A stretch of DNA of 64,000 nucleotides from the NCBI RefSeq assembly GCF_016612505.1, contig NZ_JAENRR010000006.1:1-64000 (forward strand), in the 5' to 3' direction. This document shows positions 36,121-44,816 of the stretch, piece after piece; positions within the stretch are counted from its first letter, which is position 1; the number at the start of each line of letters is the position of its first letter. This DNA is from Carboxylicivirga marina (GTDB lineage: Bacteria > Bacteroidota > Bacteroidia > Bacteroidales > Marinilabiliaceae). The notes beneath the pieces were generated by a model that was given only the letters and a program-made list of their open reading frames with translations, was not told the DNA's origin and did no database searches. The position numbers were made by a program, and so were the translations under genes.

Positions 36121-37734
36121 ATGTCAGAGCATAAACACAAAAGCTTTAGAGAAGAAAATGGTTCGTACAAAGGCGTATTTGCCTGGATATTCTCGACCGA
36201 TCATAAACGCATCGGGCTACTCTATCTATATGCCATTGTCAGCTTCTTTTTAATCGGTGTACTCCTGGGTGCCCTTATGAAATTAGAATTAATGGCTCCA
36301 GGTAAAACAGTTATCGATCCGGCAACCTATAACGCCATATTCACCCTTCATGGTGTTATCATGATTTTCTTAGTTGTTGTACCTGGCCTACCTGCCGTAT
36401 TTGGCAATTTTTTACTACCCATAATGATAGGCGCAAAAGATGTAGCCTTTCCAAAATTAAATCTACTCTCATGGTGGATATACGTTTTTGGAGCCATTAT
36501 CGCCCTATCCTCATTATTTATGGGCGGTGGGCCGCCTGATACCGGCTGGACCTTTTATGCCCCATATGCCTTTAAAACGAACACTAATATGCTACCAGCA
36601 GTATTAGGAGCTTTCATTTTAGGCTTCTCTTCTATACTAACAGGGATTAACTTTATTGTTACGATACACAGGCTAAGAGCACCTGGAATGACCTGGTTTA
36701 AAATGCCACTATTTCCTTGGACATTATATGGAACCGGCTGGATACAAATACTGGCCACACCAATTGTTGGCATTACATTATTGATGATAGTTGGTGAACG
36801 GGTATTAAACATTGGCTTTTTCGACCCAGCACTTGGAGGCGATCCTATTCTTTATCAACATTTATTCTGGATATACTCACATCCAGCTGTATATATAATG
36901 ATATTGCCAGCCATGGGGGCAATTTCGGAGATAATACCAACATTTGCCAATAAATCAATTTTTGGATACAAAGCCATCGTCATTTCAACTTTAGCCATTG
37001 CATTTGTTGGCTATTTTGTTTGGGGTCACCACATGTTTACTTCAGGCATGAGCGGAACAGCTCTTTACACTTTTTCGTTATTAACATTTCTGGTCGCTAT
37101 ACCAAGTGCTATCAAGGTATTTAATTGGGTTGGCACGCTTCACAAGGCATCAATCCAATTGGAAACACCTTTCTTTTGGGCTGCATCGTTCCTTTTTGTT
37201 TTTATGATAGGCGGATTATCAGGACTGGCACTTGGTGCATTAGCCACCAATGTGCATTTGCATGATACAGCCTTTGTAGTAGCCCATTTTCACTTTATTG
37301 TATTTGGTGGTGTTGGCTTTGCCTTTATGGGAGCCATTCATTATTGGTTTCCAAAAATATGGGGTCGAATGTACAATAGCAAACTGGCAACATCGGGCTG
37401 GATTATATTCTTCATTGGCTTCTGCACACTCTACCTGCCAATGTTCTTTTTAGGCGTTACAGGTATGCCACGGCGTTACTACGATTATGTAGAAAAATTC
37501 CATGGCCCGAATATCGTATCAACCATTGGCTCCTGGGTGCTAATACTTGGTTTAATCATAATCATTTATAACCTGATTCGTTCGGCCTACAAAGGCGAAA
37601 AAGCAGATAAAAACCCTTGGGGTGGACGCACCCTTGAATGGACAGTAGACTCTCCACCAACGTTGGAGAATTTTGATGAAATACCAGTAGTTAATCGTAG
37701 TCCATACGACTATCGTAAAAACCTAGAATCATGA
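36121..37734 (+). CDS. ctaD: Cytochrome c oxidase subunit I (heme-copper, A2 type)
   Basis: 537 residues and about twelve membrane helices. Heme and CuB ligands are visible: HGVIMIF for the low-spin heme, the YSHPAVY motif (252-258) containing the CuB His and its crosslinked Tyr, HH in GHHMFTSG, and HLHDTAFVVAHFHFIVFGG. The YSHP motif replaces the Glu of HPEVY used by mitochondrial-type (A1) enzymes, which defines an A2-type D-channel. It is the catalytic proton-pumping subunit that reduces O2. It overlaps ctaE by 4 bases (ATGA). Confidence 0.95.
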   Translation: MSEHKHKSFREENGSYKGVFAWIFSTDHKRIGLLYLYAIVSFFLIGVLLGALMKLELMAPGKTVIDPATYNAIFTLHGVIMIFLVVVPGLPAVFGNFLLPIMIGAKDVAFPKLNLLSWWIYVFGAIIALSSLFMGGGPPDTGWTFYAPYAFKTNTNMLPAVLGAFILGFSSILTGINFIVTIHRLRAPGMTWFKMPLFPWTLYGTGWIQILATPIVGITLLMIVGERVLNIGFFDPALGGDPILYQHLFWIYSHPAVYIMILPAMGAISEIIPTFANKSIFGYKAIVISTLAIAFVGYFVWGHHMFTSGMSGTALYTFSLLTFLVAIPSAIKVFNWVGTLHKASIQLETPFFWAASFLFVFMIGGLSGLALGALATNVHLHDTAFVVAHFHFIVFGGVGFAFMGAIHYWFPKIWGRMYNSKLATSGWIIFFIGFCTLYLPMFFLGVTGMPRRYYDYVEKFHGPNIVSTIGSWVLILGLIIIIYNLIRSAYKGEKADKNPWGGRTLEWTVDSPPTLENFDEIPVVNRSPYDYRKNLES

Positions 37735-38339
37735 GTGATGCAATTCATCTACATCGCGATGACGAAGCTTCTAAACTAGGCATGTGGCTGTTCATATTCA
37801 CTGAACTCTTACTATTTGCGGGTTTATTCATCGTTTATGGCATCTATCGCTACCTTAACCCGGTTGCTTTTCATCTGGCAGCAGAAGAATTAAGTGTAAC
37901 CGTTGGTACTGTCAATACAATTATTCTACTAGTGAGTAGTGCCACAATGGCCATGGCGAGTACAGCTATAAGACTAAAAAACAAACAACTGACCATACTT
38001 CTATTATTGGCCACCTTATTTATGGCCTTTATGTTTATGACCAATAAATACTTTGAGTGGAAAGGTAAGTTTGAACACGGTATTTTTCCCGGAAGTGAGG
38101 ATTTATTACGATTAGGACATGGCGATACCCTATTTTTCGGATTATACTTTTTCATGACTGGCCTTCATGCTTTACACATTATCGTTGGCTTTGTACTGAT
38201 AACAATCGTATGCTATCGAGTCAACAACAACACATTAACAAACGAGAACCCAGTTCTACTTGATAACTCAGGCCTTTATTGGCACCTGGTTGATTTAATA
38301 TGGATATTCCTATTTCCATTATTTTACCTTATTACCTAA
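37731..38339 (+). CDS. ctaE: Cytochrome c oxidase subunit III
   Basis: 202 residues, five to six membrane helices. Typical features are LGMWLFIFTELLLFAGLF near the start, the Glu-rich stretch in FTELL, FFMTGLHALHIIVGFVLI and the C-terminal YWHLVDLIWIFLFPLFYLI. The short form, lacking the first two mitochondrial helices, is usual in caa3-type enzymes. It stabilises subunit I and proton uptake. Overlaps ctaD by 4 bases, 10 bases before the next gene. Confidence 0.93.
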   Translation: MSDAIHLHRDDEASKLGMWLFIFTELLLFAGLFIVYGIYRYLNPVAFHLAAEELSVTVGTVNTIILLVSSATMAMASTAIRLKNKQLTILLLLATLFMAFMFMTNKYFEWKGKFEHGIFPGSEDLLRLGHGDTLFFGLYFFMTGLHALHIIVGFVLITIVCYRVNNNTLTNENPVLLDNSGLYWHLVDLIWIFLFPLFYLIT

Positions 38340-38349
38340 AGCGAGCATA

Positions 38350-38637
38350 ATGAATAAACATACAGAAAATCACGTTGTACCTTACAGCCTATACATTTAT
38401 GTATTAGCAGGCCTCCTACTGCTTACAATGCTATCTGTAGGGGTCACTCATATCGAATTGGCAAATCTAACGGTTTTTACAGCAATTTTACTGGCATCGA
38501 TCAAGTCCTGCTTAGTGCTTGTGTTTTTTATGCACCTCAAGTTCGACAATAGGATTTTACAGATTCTTGTTACCGCTGTATTCATTCTAGTCGCACTTGT
38601 ACTTTTTATCACTTTTCTAGATTATAATTACCGATAG
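38350..38637 (+). CDS. ctaF: Cytochrome c oxidase subunit IV (caa3-type small subunit)
   Basis: 95 residues with three membrane helices (VLAGLLLLTMLSVGV, NLTVFTAILLASIKSCLVLVFFMHL, TAVFILVALVLFITFLDY). The signature SIKSCLVLVFFMHLKFD matches the prokaryotic COX4 family found in caa3 and cytochrome bo oxidases. It sits between subunits III and II, 2 bases before ctaC. Confidence 0.88.
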   Translation: MNKHTENHVVPYSLYIYVLAGLLLLTMLSVGVTHIELANLTVFTAILLASIKSCLVLVFFMHLKFDNRILQILVTAVFILVALVLFITFLDYNYR

Positions 38638-38639
38638 CT

Positions 38640-39593
38640 ATGATAGAACAAACAACCAAAGACGCTTCAACCTTTGTATCGCAAGTCGATGGAGCTTTTG
38701 TCTTCATCTTCGGAATTTCCATCTTGTTTCTGGTAGGAATAACTGCCTTTATGGTGTATTACATTCTTAAATACAGAAAAAGCAAAAATGCAGAAGCAAC
38801 GCATATAGAAGGAAGCAATACTTTAGAAATTATATGGACAGTAATTCCAACGATATTGGTTTTATCAATGTTCTACTATGGTTGGTCGGGATGGAAGAGT
38901 CAAACTGAAATTCCGGACGATGCCATTCCAATCAAAACCATTGCCCGAATGTGGAGTTTCACCTTTCAGTATGAAAATGGCTTGATAACAGACACATTGT
39001 ACGTCCCCAAAGACCAGGCTGTAAAGCTGGATTTGGTAGCACTTGATGTATTACATAGCTTATATATTCCGGCATTTCGTGTAAAGCAAGACATGGTCCC
39101 TGGTAAAAAAACAGATATCTGGTTTGAATCAGAAAAAGAAGGTGAATACGAGATTTTCTGTGCCGAATATTGTGGTTTGCGCCATTCGTACATGACATCT
39201 ACTGTAAAAGTGATTCCACTTATTGATTTTGAAAAAATGACACAAATTGACTCAACAGCATTAGTTAATAACAATACAGTTGTTGATGCGAGGCAAGCAG
39301 GCATTAGCGTTACCAGAAAGTATGGGTGTAATGCCTGTCATACTGCCGACGGCTCAAAACTGGTTGGACCGTCATACAAAAACATATTGGGACGAAGTCG
39401 GGTTGTTATTCAGGATGATGAAGAAATTGAAGTAATTGCTGATGAGGACTATATCAGGCGCTCAATATACGAGCCAAATATTGAAGTAGTAAAAGGATAC
39501 GAAAAAGGACTAATGCTTTCATACAAAGACCAGGTTACAGAAGAAGAATTTATGCAATTAATGGATTACTTTAAATACTTATCAGGACAATGA
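38640..39593 (+). CDS. ctaC: Cytochrome c oxidase subunit II with fused cytochrome c domain
   Basis: 317 residues. Two N-terminal membrane helices, then a cupredoxin domain with the CuA ligands H139, C174, C178, H182 and M185 (CAEYCGLRHSYM). A C-terminal class I cytochrome c domain follows, with C230-N-A-C233-H234 and a distal Met in KGLMLSY. This fusion marks a caa3-type oxidase that carries its own electron-donor heme. There is no cleavable lipoprotein signal. Unusually, subunit II is last of the four subunits instead of first. It overlaps the heme O synthase start by 4 bases (ATGA). Confidence 0.94.
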   Translation: MIEQTTKDASTFVSQVDGAFVFIFGISILFLVGITAFMVYYILKYRKSKNAEATHIEGSNTLEIIWTVIPTILVLSMFYYGWSGWKSQTEIPDDAIPIKTIARMWSFTFQYENGLITDTLYVPKDQAVKLDLVALDVLHSLYIPAFRVKQDMVPGKKTDIWFESEKEGEYEIFCAEYCGLRHSYMTSTVKVIPLIDFEKMTQIDSTALVNNNTVVDARQAGISVTRKYGCNACHTADGSKLVGPSYKNILGRSRVVIQDDEEIEVIADEDYIRRSIYEPNIEVVKGYEKGLMLSYKDQVTEEEFMQLMDYFKYLSGQ

Positions 39594-40453
39594 CTTTTGC
39601 ATTTAGAAGAATGGCAACATTAGGTAAATTCACCATTTCTTTACCAATAGCACTCACATGTTACATTGCGTATGTTCTATTCGACAATCAGCTTTCCTGG
39701 TTGGGAGCATATGCCGCAATTGGCATTTTCTGCATGTCTGCCGGGGCATCGGCGCTTAATCAACTTCAGGAATTTAGAAGAGATACCTTGATGAACCGAA
39801 CACGACAACGACCTATCCCGATAGGTGCAATTAACAAAACACAGGCCATAGCAATTATTTCATTGTTTTTGATTGTGGGCTCTCTTGTACTATATTCCTT
39901 TGGAATGAATACCGTACTATGGGGTTGGATGGGCGTGATATGGTACAACCTCATATACACACCACTTAAGACCAGAACAGCTTTTTCCGTTTTTCCCGGT
40001 GCAATGGTTGGTGCTATTCCGCCTATTGCTGGTTGGGTAGCTGCTGGTGGCTCCTGGCTTGATTACCAGATTCATTTTATTGCATTCTTTTTCTTTCTTG
40101 GACAAATGCCACACTTTTGGTTACTCGTTTTAAAATACAGAAAACAATATAAAGAAGCTGGCTTCCCCTTAATAACGGACTATTTAAAAAGCAAACAAGT
40201 TATTCGAATAAACTTAGTTTGGTTTATAGCCACATTTATATCAGTTTTATTTTTACCAATCCTAAAAATACTTTCAAATAACATTGTTAGTTGGATCGCC
40301 CTTATTTCTGCCATCCTTATGATAGCTTGGAGCATTAACAGCACACAACAATTCATTAAAACAAACTCGAACAATCACCTTAGGAAGCAATTCATCTACT
40401 TCAATTCTTTTTATTTATGGGTAATGCTTCTAATGTTGGCAGATCAGCTCTAA
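39590..40453 (+). CDS. cyoE: Protoheme IX farnesyltransferase (heme O synthase)
   Basis: 287 residues and about eight membrane helices of the UbiA superfamily. The first Asp-rich motif appears as NQLQEFRRDTLMNRTRQRPIP and the second region as YTPLKTRTAFSVFPGAMVGAIPPIAGW. It farnesylates heme b to heme o, the first step toward the heme a of the oxidase encoded by the same operon. A heme A synthase (CtaA) is not in the window. The gene ends the operon. Confidence 0.9.
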   Translation: MTFAFRRMATLGKFTISLPIALTCYIAYVLFDNQLSWLGAYAAIGIFCMSAGASALNQLQEFRRDTLMNRTRQRPIPIGAINKTQAIAIISLFLIVGSLVLYSFGMNTVLWGWMGVIWYNLIYTPLKTRTAFSVFPGAMVGAIPPIAGWVAAGGSWLDYQIHFIAFFFFLGQMPHFWLLVLKYRKQYKEAGFPLITDYLKSKQVIRINLVWFIATFISVLFLPILKILSNNIVSWIALISAILMIAWSINSTQQFIKTNSNNHLRKQFIYFNSFYLWVMLLMLADQL

Positions 40454-40584
40454 TACCGATTACGAATCAAAACGATTCATAAAAAATCAATCTGTGATTC
40501 TGTTTCGGCATTAACCCATGTAATAAGCAAAATGCTTTATCTATCATTATGTTATACATTTGGTATAACTATAAAATTACGCAT

Positions 40585-40616
40585 AAAAAAGGTCGGCACT
40601 TACAAAAGTACCGACC
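40585..40616 (-). terminator. Rho-independent terminator of the dcw operon
   Basis: GGTCGG-C-ACTT (40591-40601) pairs with AAGT-A-CCGACC (40606-40616); on the minus strand it is followed by TTTTTTATG. It lies 24 bases downstream of yqeY, the last gene of the leftward cluster. Confidence 0.85.
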
Positions 40617-40639
40617 CATATTTTATTGACTTGTAGTTA

Positions 40640-41089
40640 CTAAGCAAGCAGTTGCTTAACCACGATCGATATATCTTTTCCATCGGCCTTTCCAGCCAAT
40701 TCTTTTGATGCAATACCCATCACTTTACCCATTTCTTTCATTGAAGAAGCGCCAACTTTTTCAATAATCTCTTTAACAATAGGCGTTAATTCTTTCTGCG
40801 TCAATTGCTTTGGCAGGTATACATTGATAGCTTCAATTTCGGCCAATTCTTTTTCGGCTAAGTCCTCTCTATTCTGAGACTTAAATAATTCAGCGGCATC
40901 TTTACGTTGCTTCACCATTTTCTGCACAATCTTCATAACGTCTGCATCAGATACTTCATCAGCAGCTCCCTTAGAAGTCTTCGCCTCAATTATTTCTTTT
41001 TTAATACCACGCAAAGCTTCTAATCGAATACGATCTTTAGCTTTCATAGCCTCTTTAATATCGTTATTTATTTGTGCCTCTAAACTCAT
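40640..41089 (-). CDS. yqeY: GatB/YqeY domain-containing protein
   Basis: 149 residues, no signal. It has the YqeY signatures IKEAMKAKDRIRLEALRGIKKEI, the QKMVKQRKDAAE helix, AEIEAINVYLPKQLT and MGKVMGIASKELAGKADGKDIS. The domain resembles the tail of GatB, the amidotransferase subunit that recognises tRNA, but stand-alone function is unknown. It is the last gene of the division cluster, 44 bases after ftsZ, an arrangement common in Bacteroidota. Confidence 0.9.
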   Translation of the reverse strand: MSLEAQINNDIKEAMKAKDRIRLEALRGIKKEIIEAKTSKGAADEVSDADVMKIVQKMVKQRKDAAELFKSQNREDLAEKELAEIEAINVYLPKQLTQKELTPIVKEIIEKVGASSMKEMGKVMGIASKELAGKADGKDISIVVKQLLA

Positions 41090-41133
41090 AATTCCTATCT
41101 TAATAATTCATTTAATTCAACTATAAAAAAAGG

Positions 41134-42627
41134 CTAATCCACATTATCATGTAAGTAAGGATTATCCTTACTTATTTGTGGTCCTTTTTTCGGATCATCA
41201 GACAGTGAAAAACGACTCACCTTCTTTTCCTGACTTATCCTTTTATTCGATTGATTTTCAATTGGCATTTGACGACGTTTATAAGCCGGAACATTCTCAA
41301 TCTGCTCAATGAAGCGCTCATCTTCCATTTCTTCCTGACTCATCTGTGCTTTATAATAGCTGGCACCTGCAGTCTCGAAACCTTCATCAATAAAATTATC
41401 ATTAGATGGGTTATAATGGTCAACTTCCGACTTTCTACTTTGCGGAACGACCGGCTGATAAAACGAATCAATACGTTCTTGTTTCTTTCTATCAACAGCT
41501 TCAAAATCTACAATTCTGCCAGACTCTTCATCTGATTCAATAGCCAACTCCAAAGGCTCTTCTGGCTCAGAAACAGAAGTCATTCCACCTTCTTCATCCA
41601 ATGAAAAACGTGTGACTTTATCCTGACTCTTCTTTACACGATGTTCAATTAACTGCTCTGACACAAAACCAGTAGCAATAATAGTAACGCAAACTTGTTT
41701 TTTCAGTTCCTCATCATTACCTGTTCCCCAAATAATGGAAGCATCTTCACCCACCACATCCTGAACATAGTCAGTAATATCTCCGACTTCGTCCATCGTT
41801 ACCTCTTCGGTGCCGGAGGTGATATTTAATAATATATTCCGAGCTCCTCGAATTTCGTTATTGTTTAATAATGGCGACTCTAATGATGCCTGTATGGCGT
41901 CAATCGCCCGTTTTTCACCTTCAGCATAGGCTGATCCCATAATAGCAACACCACTATCTTTCATTACCGTTTCAACATCTGCAAAATCGACGTTTATATA
42001 TCCGTGTACAGTAATAATTTCTGCAATTCCCTTGGCAGCAGTGGCTAAGACATCATCAGCCCTTGAGAAGGCATTTGATAACTTCAAATCACCAAACATC
42101 TCACGAAGACGCTCATTGTTGATAATTAACAATGAATCAACGTTTTTCTCCATCTCAGCGATTCCATCTAAAGCCTGATTGATACGCAGCTTTCCTTCAA
42201 ACTTAAAAGGGATGGTAACAATTCCCACTGTAAGAATCCCCATCTCCTTAGCTGTTTTGGCTATTATAGGGGCTGCTCCAGTACCCGTTCCACCACCCAT
42301 TCCGGCAGTTACGAATACCATTCGCGTATTTTGTTTTAAAACATTAACAACATCTTCCAGGTTTTCAATCGCAGATTCGCGGCCTTTGTCAGGTTTATTT
42401 CCTGCTCCACGACCTTCGGTCAATGATTCTCCAAGTTGTATTTTCACAGGAACCGGACTACTTGCCAAAGCTTGTGCATCAGTATTACAAACAACAAAGT
42501 TGACATCTTTAATACCAAGGCCATACATGTAATTGACGGCGTTACTTCCACCTCCACCAACTCCAATTACTTTTATTATTGAAGATTCAGATTCCGGCAT
42601 ATCAAAGTTCATCAATTCTTCACTCAT
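41134..42627 (-). CDS. ftsZ: Cell division protein FtsZ
   Basis: 497 residues. GTPase core (~1-320) with GVGGGGSNAVN and the tubulin signature GMGGGTGTGAAP. Longer than E. coli FtsZ because of a ~130-residue linker. The FtsA-binding peptide is likely VPAYKRRQ near residue 450, but it is not terminal: a further ~48 residues follow. The motif KV(T/S)RFSL occurs both near residue 334, just after the core, and near 467 in the tail. It polymerises into the division ring. It lies 19 bases downstream of ftsA. Confidence 0.96.
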   Translation of the reverse strand: MSEELMNFDMPESESSIIKVIGVGGGGSNAVNYMYGLGIKDVNFVVCNTDAQALASSPVPVKIQLGESLTEGRGAGNKPDKGRESAIENLEDVVNVLKQNTRMVFVTAGMGGGTGTGAAPIIAKTAKEMGILTVGIVTIPFKFEGKLRINQALDGIAEMEKNVDSLLIINNERLREMFGDLKLSNAFSRADDVLATAAKGIAEIITVHGYINVDFADVETVMKDSGVAIMGSAYAEGEKRAIDAIQASLESPLLNNNEIRGARNILLNITSGTEEVTMDEVGDITDYVQDVVGEDASIIWGTGNDEELKKQVCVTIIATGFVSEQLIEHRVKKSQDKVTRFSLDEEGGMTSVSEPEEPLELAIESDEESGRIVDFEAVDRKKQERIDSFYQPVVPQSRKSEVDHYNPSNDNFIDEGFETAGASYYKAQMSQEEMEDERFIEQIENVPAYKRRQMPIENQSNKRISQEKKVSRFSLSDDPKKGPQISKDNPYLHDNVD

Positions 42628-42646
42628 TTCCGTCCAGTTTTACCAT

Positions 42647-43987
42647 CTACATTTCAACATCTTTCTCATCGAAGATATTCACAAGCCCATTTTTAATTCC
42701 ACTAAACAGGTTGCCTGTTTTATAGCTTGACTTTTCTTTCTTAACCTTATCACGCTTAGCATTAGTTCGACGTGGCTGTTCATCCCATTGCGGCTCTACT
42801 TCACCAAATAATTCAGGCTCTACAATGGCACGCTTTGGACGCTCCATTGCACTTAAAACCAATCCTATACTTGTTGAGTAATTTGGCAAATGGGCTTCAG
42901 GAGGTAAATCGCCGACCAAACTCTGATCAGGCAAACCAATTCTAACATCCATGCCCGTTCTGAATTTAATCAACTGAGGCAAGTTCTTCAACAAAGCACC
43001 ACCACCAGTTAAAACAATACCAGCCCCAACTTTATCATAACAACCTGAATTTTCAATTTGGTACATGACGTAATCGATAATTTCTTCCATACGAGCCTGA
43101 ATAATATATGCCAGACTTTTAAAAGAAATTTCTTTAGGTTCCCATCCTGCTATGCCCGGAATTGTAACCACCATATCTTCACGAGCAGCATCACCCATTG
43201 CTGAACCAAATTGTACCTTTAAGGATTCGGCCTGCTTATAAAGCACTGAACAACCCTCTTTGATATCAGAGGTAACCACATTACCTCCAAAAGGAATAAC
43301 TGCTGTATGACGAATGATACCGTCATAAAAGACAGCTACATCAGTTGTACCACCACCTATATCAACTAATACTACCCCAGCTTCTTTTTCCTCTTCAGTT
43401 AATACACTTTTAGACGAAGCTAATGGTTCAAGAATTAAGTCATTTAATTGCAAAGCGACGCGCCTGATACACTTCTCTATGTTTTTAACTGAAGCAATAC
43501 GACCAAGTACAATATGAAAGTTCCCTTCTAAACGGCGTCCTGACATTCCAACAGGATTCTTAACTCCCATTTCATTATCCACAATGTAATCCTGTGGAAT
43601 CACATGCATGATTTTTTCGCCTGCCTCAACTGGGATTTTATAATTATCATCAAATAGATTATCTACATCTTCCTGAGTGATTTCCAAACCACTTTCGATG
43701 AATCGATACCCTCTATTTCTAAGACTCTTAATATGCTGACCAGCGATGCCAACATACACATCTTTTAATTTAATATCTAGTTTCTCTTCAATGCGAGCAA
43801 TAGCTTGCTGAATAGAAGCTACTGTTTCATCAATATTTAAGACTACCCCCCTTTTTACGCCAATTGAAGGTACCTTCTCCATACCGAGAAGTTGTAATTT
43901 TCCATTTTCCATTTTACGACCAACAATGGCAACAATTTTGGTTGTGCCTATATCAATCGCGGCTATTAGGTTAGGTTCGTGGTTCAT
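42647..43987 (-). CDS. ftsA: Cell division protein FtsA
   Basis: 446 residues from ATG 43987; upstream AAGGAT fits a ribosome-binding site and this start avoids overlapping ftsQ. Actin-like fold with the phosphate 1 motif AIDIGTTKIVAIVG, the SHS2 insert of FtsA (VYVGIAGQHIKSLRNRG), phosphate 2 VVLVDIGGGTTDVAVF and the adenosine motif VLTGGGALLKNLP. The C-terminal Lys-rich region ending in GIKNGLVNIFDEKDVEM looks like the amphipathic membrane-targeting helix. It anchors FtsZ to the membrane. Confidence 0.94.
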   Translation of the reverse strand: MNHEPNLIAAIDIGTTKIVAIVGRKMENGKLQLLGMEKVPSIGVKRGVVLNIDETVASIQQAIARIEEKLDIKLKDVYVGIAGQHIKSLRNRGYRFIESGLEITQEDVDNLFDDNYKIPVEAGEKIMHVIPQDYIVDNEMGVKNPVGMSGRRLEGNFHIVLGRIASVKNIEKCIRRVALQLNDLILEPLASSKSVLTEEEKEAGVVLVDIGGGTTDVAVFYDGIIRHTAVIPFGGNVVTSDIKEGCSVLYKQAESLKVQFGSAMGDAAREDMVVTIPGIAGWEPKEISFKSLAYIIQARMEEIIDYVMYQIENSGCYDKVGAGIVLTGGGALLKNLPQLIKFRTGMDVRIGLPDQSLVGDLPPEAHLPNYSTSIGLVLSAMERPKRAIVEPELFGEVEPQWDEQPRRTNAKRDKVKKEKSSYKTGNLFSGIKNGLVNIFDEKDVEM

Positions 43988-43992
43988 AGCAT

Positions 43993-44721
43993 CTATCCTT
44001 TTGTACAAACGACTTGTCCTTTATATTTTAAACTTACTTTTTTATACAAATTCCATTCGCGGGCATCCCACCCTTGCGTGTAAAGAGCCTTTAGGTTTCG
44101 AAATTTCATTTCTGAATCTTCAACTTTTCCAAATTCAATGATATGATCACCAACTCTTGGCACTAAAGTCAATTCTCCTTTTTCGCTAACGTATATCTGT
44201 TCAATTTGCGCTTTCCAAAAGCTATCTTCATAAATCATTTTTGATATACAAAGCAAATCCTCAAATGAACTCAAACGCTTAATAAATCCGCTAGCCACTA
44301 ATACATGAGCTGCATGATTTTTAAACAATGGCATTTTATCGCCATTCATATCGAGATAATACGTATCATTATTATCAAAAACACGAACCAAAGGTTCACG
44401 TTGTTTAACATCCAAATGTAAAGCTCCACCATATGTCAAATACACCTCGCACTTTTCGATAGCAGGATGTTTCTGAAAAAAAGTTTCCATTTGATGACAA
44501 TCGACATCTTGCATCTTACTACCCAGTAAAGCAGGATATTTATCTAAAGCAATTTCGGTCAACTCATCTGCAGTAACAAACTGATTATCTAAACTATCAG
44601 TAATTGATGTTGTTATTTCACCGCAAACAACATTACTCTTATAAACCGACACAAACGAGATTGTTACCGGAAAATACATTCCAATAATTATTAAAAACAA
44701 TATGTTTTTCCAACGTTTCAT
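43993..44721 (-). CDS. ftsQ: Cell division protein FtsQ
   Basis: 242 residues. Short cytoplasmic tail, one membrane helix (NILFLIIIGMYFPVTISFV), then a periplasmic POTRA-like and beta domain (FFQKHPAIEKCEVYLTYGGALHLDVKQREPLVRVF, then NDTYYLDMNGDKMPLF). This is the FtsQ/DivIB arrangement in the expected place between murC and ftsA. It recruits FtsL/FtsB to the septum. The 95-bp gap to murC upstream may hold an internal promoter for ftsQAZ, though no TAnnTTTG box is obvious. Confidence 0.88.
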   Translation of the reverse strand: MKRWKNILFLIIIGMYFPVTISFVSVYKSNVVCGEITTSITDSLDNQFVTADELTEIALDKYPALLGSKMQDVDCHQMETFFQKHPAIEKCEVYLTYGGALHLDVKQREPLVRVFDNNDTYYLDMNGDKMPLFKNHAAHVLVASGFIKRLSSFEDLLCISKMIYEDSFWKAQIEQIYVSEKGELTLVPRVGDHIIEFGKVEDSEMKFRNLKALYTQGWDAREWNLYKKVSLKYKGQVVCTKG

Positions 44722-44816
44722 TTGTACAAATTCCTCATAAATCCGCTTAAATATAACTTTTTCCGAGCTCTAACTATTGAGTATTTATTATTATTTATTA
44801 ACAATTTGCCAAACGG

